Part shown: positions 36,075 to 44,984 of the stretch, in pieces
Position numbering within the stretch: position 1 is the first letter of the stretch
Layout: the number at the start of each line of letters is the position of its first letter
DNA from: Streptomyces maremycinicus
GTDB lineage: Bacteria; Actinomycetota; Actinomycetes; Streptomycetales; Streptomycetaceae
DNA: 64,000 nt
Assembly: GCF_001184025.1 (NCBI RefSeq)
Contig: NZ_BBYG01000012.1
Coordinates: 62,001 to 126,000, forward strand
Direction of reading: 5' to 3'
Made by a program: the position numbers and the translations under genes
Notes under the pieces: generated by a model
The model's database searches: none
Seen by the model: only the letters and a program-made list of their open reading frames with translations
What the model was told of the DNA's origin: nothing

Positions 36075-38642
36075 ATGGCAACGACCACACCAGCCGGTGT
36101 GCGGGCTCACGCGAAGCACGGCGGAGGGTCACACGGCTCCGCCGACGCCACTCCGATGACCCACCGGCAGATCATGGAGGCCCTCTCCGGGCTGCTGCTC
36201 GGGATGTTCGTGGCGATCCTCTCGTCCACGATCGTCTCGAACGCGCTGCCGGAGATCATCGGCGACCTCGGCGGCGGCCAGTCCGCCTACACCTGGGTCG
36301 TGACCGCCACCCTGCTGTCGATGACGGCGACCACCCCGCTGTGGGGCAAGCTCGCCGACCTGTACCCCAAGAAGGCGCTCGTCCAGATAGCTCTGGTCAT
36401 CTATGTGCTCGGGTCCGCGGCGGCCGGCCTCTCGCAGAACCCGGGCATGCTGATCGCCTGCCGTGTCGTGCAGGGCGTCGGCGTCGGCGGTCTGTCCGCC
36501 CTCGCGCAGATCGTCATGGCGGCGATGATCTCCCCGCGTGAGCGCGGGCGTTACTCCGGCTACCTCGGCGCGACCTTCGCCGTCGCCACCGTCGGCGGTC
36601 CGCTGCTCGGCGGCGTCATCACCGACACCAGCTGGCTCGGCTGGCGCTGGTGCTTCTACGTCGGTGTCCCGTTCGCCGTCATCGCGCTGATCGTGCTGCA
36701 GAAGACCCTGCACCTGCCCACCGTGAAGCGGGACGTGAAGGTCGACTGGGCCGGCGCGTTCTTCATCTCCGCCGCGGTGTCGCTGCTGCTGGTCTGGGTC
36801 ACCTTCGCCGGTGACAAGTACGACTGGCTGTCGTGGCAGACGTACGCGATGGTCGCGGGCTCGATCGTGCTCGGGCTGGTCTTCGTGCTCGTCGAGTCGA
36901 AGGCCAGCGAGCCGATCATCCCGCTGCGCCTCTTCCGCAACCGCACGATCACCCTCTCCTCCATCGCGTCGATGTTCGTCGGCGTCGCGATGTTCTCCGG
37001 CACGGTGTTCTTCGCCCAGTACTTCCAGCTGGCCCGGGACAAGTCCCCGACCATGTCGGGCGTCATGACGATCCCGATGATCGGTGGCCTGTTCCTCTCC
37101 TCCACCGTCTCCGGGCAGTTCATCACCAAGACCGGCAAGTGGAAGATCTGGCTGGTCAGCGGCGGTGTGCTCATCACGGCCGGCCTCGGTCTGCTGGGCA
37201 CCATCCGCTACGACACGGACTACTGGAAGACCGCGGTCTTCATGGCCCTGCTGGGCCTCGGCGTCGGCATGATGATGCAGAACCTGGTGCTCTCCACGCA
37301 GAACCAGGTCGAGCCGAAGGACCTCGGCTCCGCCAGCTCCACGGTCACCTTCTTCCGGTCCCTGGGCGGTGCGATGGGCGTCTCGGCGCTGGGCGCCGTC
37401 ATGGCCAACCGGATCACCGACTACGCCAAGGACGGCATCACCGACCTCGGCCCCAAGTACGCCTCCCTCGCCTCCGGTTCGAGCTCCTCCAGCTCGATCC
37501 CGGACATGGACAAGCTGCCCGCGCCGCTGCGCACGGTCATGGAGAGCGCGTACGGGCACGGCATCGCGGACGTCTTCATGATCGCGTCCGCCCTGGCCCT
37601 GCTCGCCTTCCTGATCACCCTGTTCATCAAGGAGGTCCCGCTGCGGACCAAGGGCGCGCTGGCGCAGGCGGCCACGGCCGAGGCGGAGGACACCACCGCG
37701 GCCCCGGCGGCGACCCCGGCCGCGGCTGCGGCTCCGGCCGCGGTCTCGGCTCCCGCCCAGGAGCACGTCCCCGGCTGGGCCGTCGCCGACGCGACCGCCG
37801 AGCCGGGCGGGGAAGCCGGCCCCCAGGGCACGCAGCGGCTCGCCGCCACCGCCACCGCCGACCCCCTCCGGGCGCCCTCGGGCGGCATCCCGGTGCACGG
37901 CTTCGTGCGCGGCGCGGAGAGCGCGCCCGTCCCGCAGGCCGCCGTCACCCTGATCTCGCTCGCCGGACGCCAGCTCGGCCGCTCGGTCGCACAGGCCGAC
38001 GGTTCCTACGGACTGGACGCGCCGGGCACGGGTTCGTACGTGCTGATCGCCTCCGCCGACGGCTTCCAGCCGCAGGCCTCCACGATCGTCGTGAACGGCG
38101 AGCCGGTCGCGTACGACATCCTGCTGAGCGGGACCAGCGGGCTCACCGGTGTCGTCCGCGCCGCCGGATCCGGTGAGGTCGTCAAGGACGCGATGGTGAT
38201 CGTCACCGATGTGCGCGGCGATCTGCTCGCCACCGCGGCCACCGGTGAGCAGGGCGAGTTCTCCTTCGCGGAGCTGGTGCCGGGCGCCGTGACCGTCGCG
38301 GTGAACGCCGTCGGGTTCCGGCCGCGCGCCCTGCCCATCGAGGTCGGCACGACCGGCGTGACCCGCGCGGAGGTGGTCCTCGAAGCGGGCGCCCAGCTCC
38401 AGGGCGTCGTCCGGGCGCCGCACGGTCCGCTGGCCGACGCGCGCGTGACGCTCGTGGACGCGGCGGGCAACGTGGTCGGCACCGCCACCACCGGCGCGGA
38501 CGGCGCGTACGCCTTCGCCGACCTCGACGGCGGCGACTACACGGTCATCGCGACCGGCTACCCGCCGGTGGCCACCGCGCTGACCGTGGCGGGCGCGGGC
38601 GTCGACGGCCACGACATCGAACTCGCCCACCCCGGCGAGTAG
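36075..38642 (+). CDS. DHA2-type MFS transporter fused to carboxypeptidase-regulatory-like domains
   Basis: The first 535 residues are a 14-helix drug/H+ antiporter (EmrB/QacA type) with motif A GKLADLYPKK and motif C-like GATFAVATVGGPLLGGV. After an Ala/Pro/Thr-rich linker, residues of about 615-855 form three repeats of a beta-sandwich carboxypeptidase-regulatory-like fold (VHGFVRGAESAPVPQAAVTL, LTGVVRAAGSGEVVKDAMVI and LQGVVRAPHGPLADARVTLV). The length of 855 is far above a plain MFS protein. It follows marR closely and precedes a YceI gene with the same kind of domain. Confidence 0.9.
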   Translation: MATTTPAGVRAHAKHGGGSHGSADATPMTHRQIMEALSGLLLGMFVAILSSTIVSNALPEIIGDLGGGQSAYTWVVTATLLSMTATTPLWGKLADLYPKKALVQIALVIYVLGSAAAGLSQNPGMLIACRVVQGVGVGGLSALAQIVMAAMISPRERGRYSGYLGATFAVATVGGPLLGGVITDTSWLGWRWCFYVGVPFAVIALIVLQKTLHLPTVKRDVKVDWAGAFFISAAVSLLLVWVTFAGDKYDWLSWQTYAMVAGSIVLGLVFVLVESKASEPIIPLRLFRNRTITLSSIASMFVGVAMFSGTVFFAQYFQLARDKSPTMSGVMTIPMIGGLFLSSTVSGQFITKTGKWKIWLVSGGVLITAGLGLLGTIRYDTDYWKTAVFMALLGLGVGMMMQNLVLSTQNQVEPKDLGSASSTVTFFRSLGGAMGVSALGAVMANRITDYAKDGITDLGPKYASLASGSSSSSSIPDMDKLPAPLRTVMESAYGHGIADVFMIASALALLAFLITLFIKEVPLRTKGALAQAATAEAEDTTAAPAATPAAAAAPAAVSAPAQEHVPGWAVADATAEPGGEAGPQGTQRLAATATADPLRAPSGGIPVHGFVRGAESAPVPQAAVTLISLAGRQLGRSVAQADGSYGLDAPGTGSYVLIASADGFQPQASTIVVNGEPVAYDILLSGTSGLTGVVRAAGSGEVVKDAMVIVTDVRGDLLATAATGEQGEFSFAELVPGAVTVAVNAVGFRPRALPIEVGTTGVTRAEVVLEAGAQLQGVVRAPHGPLADARVTLVDAAGNVVGTATTGADGAYAFADLDGGDYTVIATGYPPVATALTVAGAGVDGHDIELAHPGE

Positions 38643-38660
38643 TTCCGACAGTTGTCGGTT

Positions 38661-38697
38661 CCGGCCCGGTGCGGGCGTTCGCCCCGCACCGGGCCGG
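38661..38697 (+). terminator. Strong hairpin between MFS and YceI genes
   Basis: A perfect 15-bp G/C-rich stem (CCGGCCCGGTGCGGG with its complement, loop CGTTCGC) lies 19 bp after the MFS stop and just before the YceI ribosome site. It may attenuate the operon or protect the upstream message; a T run is absent apart from TTCC. Confidence 0.6.
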
Positions 38698-38720
38698 TTC
38701 CAGTTCGAGGAGTGCATGAG

Positions 38721-39542
38721 ATGGGACTGACCGCGAAGATCCGTACGCGGGACGGGTGGGCCGTGTCGCACGCGGTCGTCACGCTGACCGACATGGCGGG
38801 CGGCCAGGTGCTGCGCGCCGAGGCGGACGCGGAAGGCGCCGTACGGGACACGACCACGCTCGCCCCCGGGGCGTACACCGTCATCGTCACGGCCGTCGGA
38901 TACGCGCCCGCGGCGGCCAGCGCGATCGTGACGGCGAGCGGCCGCGCCGAGGTGGGGGCCGTGACCCTGGCCCGGCAGGGCGGCACGGAGCTGCCCCCGC
39001 CCGGGCCCTGGACCGTCGACCCGGCGCACTCCGCCGTCGGCGCGGTCGCCCAGCACCTGGGCATCTCCAGCGTGCGCGGACGGTTCACCGAGTTCTCGGC
39101 GGCGATCGAGATCGCCCCGGACGACATCGCCGGGTCCCGTGTGGAGGCGGTGATCCGGGCGGCCTCCATCGACACCGGCAACGCCGTGCGGGACACCCAC
39201 CTGCGCTCGGCGGACTTCCTGGACGTCGAGACGTACCCGGAGATCACCTACCGCTCCGGCGGCCTGACCCCGGCGGGCCCGGACCGCTGGACCGTCCACG
39301 GCGAGCTGTCCCTGCACGGTGTCGCCCGCCCCGTCGACCTGGACCTCGCCTACCTGGGCACCGGCGCCGACCCCTGGGGCGGCACCCGGGCCGCCTTCCG
39401 GGCCACGACGGAACTGCACCGCGAGGACTTCGCGATGAACTACAACCAGGTCGTCCAGGCGGGCATCGCGGCCATCGGCACGACCCTGAAGGTGGAGCTG
39501 GACATCCAGGCGGTACAGGGCGACGCGCTGCCCCAGGCGTAG
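38721..39542 (+). CDS. YceI-family protein with N-terminal carboxypeptidase-regulatory-like domain
   Basis: The 273-residue protein has a beta-sandwich domain (about residues 1-88: GWAVSHAVVTLTDMAGGQVL) followed by a YceI lipocalin-like domain (WTVDPAHSAVGAVAQHLG, then FLDVETYPEITYRSGGL and HGELSLHGVARPVDLDL). YceI proteins bind polyisoprenoids or amphiphiles. No signal peptide is visible. The ATG at 38721 has CGAGGAG eight bases upstream. Shared accessory domains with the MFS protein suggest that the two act on one hydrophobic substrate. Confidence 0.9.
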   Translation: MGLTAKIRTRDGWAVSHAVVTLTDMAGGQVLRAEADAEGAVRDTTTLAPGAYTVIVTAVGYAPAAASAIVTASGRAEVGAVTLARQGGTELPPPGPWTVDPAHSAVGAVAQHLGISSVRGRFTEFSAAIEIAPDDIAGSRVEAVIRAASIDTGNAVRDTHLRSADFLDVETYPEITYRSGGLTPAGPDRWTVHGELSLHGVARPVDLDLAYLGTGADPWGGTRAAFRATTELHREDFAMNYNQVVQAGIAAIGTTLKVELDIQAVQGDALPQA

Positions 39543-39591
39543 GCACGGCAGGGTCAGCCGGAACGGGCACCGCTGCGCCTAGGCTGACGCC

Positions 39592-40062
39592 ATGGCACCG
39601 AACATCGCGACGAACACCAAGGTCTCCCTGGACGAGTTGCTGGACTTCGTACGGCCCCGGCACCGCGCCATCCTGCTGACCCGGCGTGCCGACGGCGGCC
39701 CCCAGGCCTCGCCGCTGACCTGCGGGGTGGACGACTCGGGGCGGATCGTCGTCTCGACCTACCCCGAGCGGGCCAAGACCCGCAACGCCAAGCGGGACGA
39801 GCGGATCGCCGTCCTCGTGCTCAGCGACGACTGGAACGGACCGTGGGTCCAGATCGACGGTACGGCCGAGGTGATCGACACGCCCGACTCCGTCGAGCCG
39901 CTCGTGGAGTACTACCGCAACATCGCCGGTGAGCACCCCGACTGGGACGAGTACCGGCAGGCCATGCTGAAGCAGGGCAAGTCGATCATCCGGCTCACCC
40001 CGGACCGCTGGGGCCCGATCGCCACCGGCGGCTTCCCGGCCCGCCTGGTCACCGGCGAGTAG
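39592..40062 (+). CDS. PPOX-class F420-dependent oxidoreductase
   Basis: The 156-residue protein has the split-barrel flavin/deazaflavin pattern: RHRAILLTRRADGGPQASPL, VVSTYPERAKTRNAKRD and NGPWVQIDGTAEVID. Actinobacterial members mostly use F420. The substrate is unknown. It lies downstream of the YceI gene with a 49-bp gap. Confidence 0.88.
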   Translation: MAPNIATNTKVSLDELLDFVRPRHRAILLTRRADGGPQASPLTCGVDDSGRIVVSTYPERAKTRNAKRDERIAVLVLSDDWNGPWVQIDGTAEVIDTPDSVEPLVEYYRNIAGEHPDWDEYRQAMLKQGKSIIRLTPDRWGPIATGGFPARLVTGE

Positions 40063-40159
40063 ACCGGAGCGGCGGCCCGCCCGGACGGCAGCGGCGACGT
40101 TCCGGGTCCCCGGCCGCACGGGCCCCGGGGCGCGGGACCGTCAGCGGGTCGCGGGACCG

Positions 40160-40924
40160 TCAGCCGCGTCGCACCATCGCCTCGATGCCCGCGATCAGCA
40201 GGTCCAGGGCGAAGGTGAAGTCGCGGCTCATCATCTCCGCGACCGTGTCGCCGCCGCGGGCCGCCATGAGGTTCATCGACTCCTCGAGGATCTCGGCGGT
40301 CCGCGGGGCGCCCGCGGTCGCGCTCATCGCCTGCCGGAAGTACTCGTCCGGGGTCAGACCGGTGTCCGCCACCCGCGCGAAGAAGTGGCCCTCGATCGTG
40401 CCGTAGCCGTACACGAACTGGAAGACGGCCGAGATCGCGCCGGTGACGCCGTGCGCCGGCAGGCCGGTGCGGAGCACGACCCGCTGGACCGTGCGGGAGA
40501 AGACCACCGAGTTCGGGCCGATGTTGAGGTAGCGGCCGGCCAGCGGGGACAGCCACGGATGGCGCACCAGCAGCTCGCGGTACTGCGTGGCCAGCGCGCG
40601 CAACTGCTCACGCCAGTCCGCGTCGTCGTCCGTCGGGTCGGGCAGCGCCGTCAGCTCGCCGAAGGCGCTGTCCAGGGCGAGTTCGAGCAGGTCGTCCTTG
40701 GTGTCGACGTACCAGTACACGGACATCGCCGTGACGTTCAGCTCGGCCGCCAGCCGCCGCATGGAGAACTTGGCGAGCCCCTCCGCGTCCAGGAGCCGCA
40801 CGGTGGCCTCGGTGATCCGGTCCCGGTCGAGTCCGGAGGGCTGCCCCCCGCCACGGCCACGCCGACGCGCCTGGCCCTCCAGCCACACACTGCGATGCGC
40901 GGCGCCCTCGGCGGTCTCGGCCAT
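40160..40924 (-). CDS. TetR/AcrR-family regulator (TetR_C_1 type)
   Basis: The 254-residue protein has an N-terminal helix-turn-helix (ITEATVRLLDAEGLAKFSMR, then LAAELNVTAMSVYWYVDTKD) and a tetracycline-repressor-like C-terminal domain. It is encoded next to, and in the same direction as, an MFS exporter whose start at 42667 is preceded by dyads, so it is the likely repressor of that exporter, although its own gene lies downstream of it. Confidence 0.9.
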   Translation of the reverse strand: MAETAEGAAHRSVWLEGQARRRGRGGGQPSGLDRDRITEATVRLLDAEGLAKFSMRRLAAELNVTAMSVYWYVDTKDDLLELALDSAFGELTALPDPTDDDADWREQLRALATQYRELLVRHPWLSPLAGRYLNIGPNSVVFSRTVQRVVLRTGLPAHGVTGAISAVFQFVYGYGTIEGHFFARVADTGLTPDEYFRQAMSATAGAPRTAEILEESMNLMAARGGDTVAEMMSRDFTFALDLLIAGIEAMVRRG

Positions 40925-41056
40925 GGCACGGCACCTTCCTTCCGGTAGCTGGGGAAGATGCTAGGCGGAGGCCCCCCGCCGTGGCGCGGGGGACCGCCCT
41001 GACACGGTCAGACGCCGGACGGCTCAGGCGGCCAGACGGCTCAGAGGGTGGCCGGC

Positions 41057-42667
41057 TCAGAGGGTGGCCGGTACCGACGCGGCCCCGTCGCGCTCGGCGC
41101 GGGAGAGCAGGGCCGCGGCCACCACCCCGCCCAGCAGCACGGCGGCCGCCCCGATCAGCAGGCTGACCTCCAGCCCGGCGGAGAACGAGTCGACCACCCG
41201 CGCCTTCTCCGCCACCGAGTTCGCCGCCGCCAGCGCCACCGGCAGGGACACCGCCGCGAACCGCGCGTTCAGCACGGCGCCCAGCACGGCGACCCCCAGC
41301 CCGGTGCCGAACTCCGCCAGTGTCCCGTTGACGCCCGCGCCCACTCCCGCCTTCGCCGGCGGGATCGAACTCATGATCGCGTACGCCATCGCCGGGCTGG
41401 CGACCGATGTCCCCGCGCCGATGAGCAGCAGCCCCGTCAGCATCCCCGGGTAGCCGTCGGAGGCGAGCGTGGCGACGGCCGTCAGACCGCCCGCCACCAG
41501 CGTCATCCCCACCAGCACCGACACCGGCCCGCCGAGTCCGACCATCACCTTCGCCGACAGTCCGGTGACGTTGAGGGCGACCACGGCCAGCGCCAGCGGC
41601 GCGGTCCGCAGGCCCGCCTCCAGGGGGCCGTAGCCGAGGACGAACTGAAGCTGCTGGGTGAGCAGGAACAGCGCGCCGCCCATCCCGAAGGTGACCAGCA
41701 CCGCGCCGGCGACCGCGCCCGTGAACCGTCGGTCACGGAAGAACGCCAGGTCGAGCATGGGATACGGGATTCTCGACTCCCAGTAGGCGAAGAGTGCGAG
41801 GACGACGACCGCCAGCCCCGCGCTCGCCAGGACCCGTGCCGAAGTCCAGCCGTGCGAGGGGCCGGAGATGATCGCGAAGACCAGCGAGGTCATACCGACG
41901 GTCGACAGGAACGCGCCGAGCAGGTCGGGACGGTCGCCCCGCGGGTTCCTCGTCTCGGGGACCAGGGCGACGACGGCCACCAGGCCCAGCGCCGCCACCG
42001 GCAGGTTGATCAGGAAGATCGCGCCCCACCGGAAGTGATCGAGCACGAAGCCGCCGATGAGCGGTCCGGCCGCGAAGCCGAGCGAGTTCACCGCGGCCCA
42101 GATGCCGATCGCCTTCGGCTGCTCCTCGGACACGAAGACCTGCATCACCACGGCGAGGGTGGTGGTGAACAGCAGCGCCCCGCCCACCCCCATACCGGCC
42201 CGCGCGGCGATCAGCTGGGCGGTGGTGTCCGCGAGGCCGGCCGCCAGCGAACCGACGCCGAACAGTGCCAGGCCCGTGATCAGCATCTTCTTGCGGCCGT
42301 AGCGGTCGGCGGCGCTGCCGGCGGTGAGCAGCAGACCGGACTGCACCAGGGAGTACGCGTTGATCATCCACTGGATGTCGGCGGTGGCCGCGTCCAGTTC
42401 CCGGGTGAGCGAGGGGATCGCGACGTTCAGGACGGTGTTGTCGAGCAGCACGGTGAGCTGGGCGAGGCAGATGACCCCGAGGATCAGCCAGCGCCGGGGG
42501 TGGCCCGAGGCGCTGTCCGGAAGGGCCGGCGACGAGATCTGGGACGGCGACGATGCCTGGGCCCGGGAGGGCGGCGAGTCCTGGGCCTGGGAGGGCGACG
42601 ATGCCTGGGCCTGGGAGGGCGGCGCGGCCGCTGGCGGGGAGGGGCGCGGGGAGGGGGACGGGGTCAT
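41057..42667 (-). CDS. DHA2-type MFS drug exporter
   Basis: The 536-residue protein has a 50-residue Pro/Ser/Gln N-terminal tail with SQAQ repeats and then about 14 helices. Motifs include LDNTVLNVAIPSL (the DHA2 motif D1 region), AADRYGRKKML (motif A) and GPLIGGFVLD (motif C). It should be a proton-driven multidrug or antibiotic exporter. Its stop codon falls in a 16-bp exact tandem duplication (41038-41069). Confidence 0.92.
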   Translation of the reverse strand: MTPSPSPRPSPPAAAPPSQAQASSPSQAQDSPPSRAQASSPSQISSPALPDSASGHPRRWLILGVICLAQLTVLLDNTVLNVAIPSLTRELDAATADIQWMINAYSLVQSGLLLTAGSAADRYGRKKMLITGLALFGVGSLAAGLADTTAQLIAARAGMGVGGALLFTTTLAVVMQVFVSEEQPKAIGIWAAVNSLGFAAGPLIGGFVLDHFRWGAIFLINLPVAALGLVAVVALVPETRNPRGDRPDLLGAFLSTVGMTSLVFAIISGPSHGWTSARVLASAGLAVVVLALFAYWESRIPYPMLDLAFFRDRRFTGAVAGAVLVTFGMGGALFLLTQQLQFVLGYGPLEAGLRTAPLALAVVALNVTGLSAKVMVGLGGPVSVLVGMTLVAGGLTAVATLASDGYPGMLTGLLLIGAGTSVASPAMAYAIMSSIPPAKAGVGAGVNGTLAEFGTGLGVAVLGAVLNARFAAVSLPVALAAANSVAEKARVVDSFSAGLEVSLLIGAAAVLLGGVVAAALLSRAERDGAASVPATL

Positions 42668-42670
42668 GTT

Positions 42671-42713
42671 CTACACCGTAGAGCTATCGCCATACGCCGT
42701 ACAACAAAGTTGT
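42671..42713. promoter_or_regulatory. Dyads in the MFS exporter promoter
   Basis: CTACACCGTAG (42671-42681) and ACAACAAAGTTGT (42701-42713) are short inverted repeats directly upstream of the MFS ATG. They are candidate operators for the TetR protein encoded at 40160-40924. Confidence 0.45.
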
Positions 42714-42773
42714 TCGGGGCATGGAGAAGGGCGGCGACCTCGGTCACCGCCCTTGCTCACGTCAGGCCGTACG

Positions 42774-44984
42774 TCAGCCGCTCGCCTTCTGCGTCAGGTC
42801 GTAGAAGGTGGCCGAACCGACCGTCACCTTCTTGAAGTTGGCCTCGACCCAGGAGGTGATCTGCGAGGACGTGCCGCTGCTGCCGCCGCTCATGCCGCCG
42901 CCGGAGCCACTGCTGATGAAGTAGTGGATCTTTCCGTCGGTCACGTACTGCTTGAACTGCGCCAGCGTCGGGGACGGGTCGGTGCCGTTGAAGCCGCCGA
43001 TCGCCATCACCGCGTCACCCGTGGCGAGCTGGTAGCTCGCGGCGTTCTGGGCACCGATCGCGGCCGCCGCCCAGGTGTACTCGCCGGAGTCGGCCGCCAG
43101 CAGCTTCTTGGCCTCGTCGGTGACCGAGGCGCCGTTGAGCAGACCGCCGACACCGCCACCGCCCATGCCGCCGCCGTCGCCGGTCTGGCCGCCGGGACCG
43201 CCCTGCTGGTTCTGCCCCTGGCCCTGGTTCTGCGTGCCGCCGTTGCCGTTCTGCTGGTTCTGGCCGGGCATGCCCCCGCCGGGGAAACCGCCGGTGCCGC
43301 CACCCTGCTGGTTCTGGCCCTGGCCCTGGTTCTGCGTGTTGCCGCCCGGCCCACCGCCGAAGCCGCCCCGGCCACCGCCGCCGCCACCCGGACCGCCGCC
43401 GCCCATCATGCTCGCGCCGGACGGACCGGCGGTCACGATGGAGCCGGTGTGGCCCTCCTGAAGCGTGCTGACGGTGTACGCCGTCGGTCCGGCCAGCGCG
43501 GCCACCAGGCCCACGGAGGCCGCCGCGAGCGCGAGCCGACGGTTGATCCGGCCCGCGAAGATCAGGCCGAGCGCGGCGGACAGGCCGCCGATCAGCACCA
43601 GCCACTTCAGCCAGGGCAGGTAGTCGGAGGTGCGGTTGAGCAGGACGTACGACCAGGACGCGGCCGCGACGACCGAGGCCGCGAGGGTGATCGAGGCCCA
43701 CAGCTCGGACCGCCTCTCCCACAGCAGACCGGCGCCCATGCCGATCACGGCCGCCAGGTAGGGGGCGAGGGCCACCGTGTAGTACTGGTGGAAGATGCCC
43801 GCCATGTAGCTGAAGACCACCGTGGTGATCAGCAGCGAGCCGCCCCACACCAGGAACAGACCGCGGGTCGTCGACGTCCGCTTCAGCTTGCGGGTGGCCA
43901 CCAGACCGCCCGCCAGCAGGATCAGCGCGGCCGGCAGCAGCCAGGAGATCTGGCCGCCGATCTCGGAGTTGAACATCCGGTCCCAGCCGGTCTCACCCCA
44001 CTGGCCGGTGCCTCCGCCGCCACCACCGCCGCCGACGCTGCCGGTCTCCTCGCCGTTCAGACGGCCGAGACCGTTGTAGCCGAAGGTCAGCTCCAGGAAG
44101 GAGTTGTTCTGCGAGCCGCCGATGTACGGGCGGGAGGAGGCAGGCCACAGCTCGACGATCGCCACCCACCAGCCGCCGGACACGATCAGCGCGCCGGTGG
44201 CGACGGCCAGCTGGCCGAACCGCTTCTTCAGGCCCACCGGGGCGCACACCGCGTACACGATCGCCAGCGGCGGCAGGATCAGGAAGGCCTGGAGGGTCTT
44301 GGCGAGGAACGCGAAACCGATCGCGACCCCGGCCCACACCAGCCATTTCGTCCGGCCGTCCTCCAGGGCGCGGGCCACCGTGTAGCAGGCCACGGCCATC
44401 AGCAGCGCCAGCATCGCGTCCGGGTTGTTGAACCGGAACATCAGCGCGGCGACCGGCGTCAGCGCCAGCACGGCGCCCGCGATCAGACCGGCCGCGGCAC
44501 TGAACCGGCGGCGCACCGAGGCGTACACCACGGCGACCGTGCCGACGCCCATCAGCACCTCGGGGACGAGGATCGCCCACGAGTTCAGGCCGAAGAGCCG
44601 GACCGACAGCGCCATCGGCCACAGCGAGGCCGGGGGCTTGTCGACGGTGATGGCGTTGCCCGCGTCCAGCGACCCGAAGAACAGGGCCTTCCAGCTCTCG
44701 CTGCCGGCCTGGACGGCCGCGGAGTAGAAGGAGTTGGCGTAGCCGGAGGCGCTCAGGTTGTACAGGTAGAGCAGGAGGGTGACGGCCAGCAGGGCGAGGA
44801 ACGCCGGGCGCGCCCAGCGGGGGTCCTCGGGGCGCCCGCGCCACAGTCTGCGGTGCAGGGGCTGCTTCGGCTCACCCGATCCGGGAGCCGGGACGGCGGT
44901 CTCCCGGGCGTCGGCATCCGGGCCGGCCGGCGCAGCGGCCGGCGGCGGATCCCAGCTCGTCGTCTGATCGAGGTCGGTGGTCAT
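42774..44984 (-). CDS. GT39-family membrane glycosyltransferase (ArnT/PMT-like)
   Basis: The 736-residue protein has about a dozen hydrophobic helices after a polar start. The first periplasmic loop contains SLDAGNAITVDKPPASLWPM, matching the acidic catalytic region of lipid-sugar-dependent GT39 enzymes, and FRFNNPDAMLALLM follows. Residues of about 525-635 are a Gly/Gln/Asn-rich linker, and a small C-terminal domain ends the protein. It should transfer a sugar from a polyprenyl-phosphate carrier to a lipid, protein or wall polymer. Its ATG overlaps the GT2-GtrA stop. Confidence 0.88.
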   Translation of the reverse strand: MTTDLDQTTSWDPPPAAAPAGPDADARETAVPAPGSGEPKQPLHRRLWRGRPEDPRWARPAFLALLAVTLLLYLYNLSASGYANSFYSAAVQAGSESWKALFFGSLDAGNAITVDKPPASLWPMALSVRLFGLNSWAILVPEVLMGVGTVAVVYASVRRRFSAAAGLIAGAVLALTPVAALMFRFNNPDAMLALLMAVACYTVARALEDGRTKWLVWAGVAIGFAFLAKTLQAFLILPPLAIVYAVCAPVGLKKRFGQLAVATGALIVSGGWWVAIVELWPASSRPYIGGSQNNSFLELTFGYNGLGRLNGEETGSVGGGGGGGGTGQWGETGWDRMFNSEIGGQISWLLPAALILLAGGLVATRKLKRTSTTRGLFLVWGGSLLITTVVFSYMAGIFHQYYTVALAPYLAAVIGMGAGLLWERRSELWASITLAASVVAAASWSYVLLNRTSDYLPWLKWLVLIGGLSAALGLIFAGRINRRLALAAASVGLVAALAGPTAYTVSTLQEGHTGSIVTAGPSGASMMGGGGPGGGGGGRGGFGGGPGGNTQNQGQGQNQQGGGTGGFPGGGMPGQNQQNGNGGTQNQGQGQNQQGGPGGQTGDGGGMGGGGVGGLLNGASVTDEAKKLLAADSGEYTWAAAAIGAQNAASYQLATGDAVMAIGGFNGTDPSPTLAQFKQYVTDGKIHYFISSGSGGGMSGGSSGTSSQITSWVEANFKKVTVGSATFYDLTQKASG

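Noticed and set aside
36129..39419. Long antisense frame opposite the MFS and YceI genes
   Set aside because: The translation is charged low-complexity sequence without motifs, while the plus strand encodes clear membrane helices and a YceI domain.
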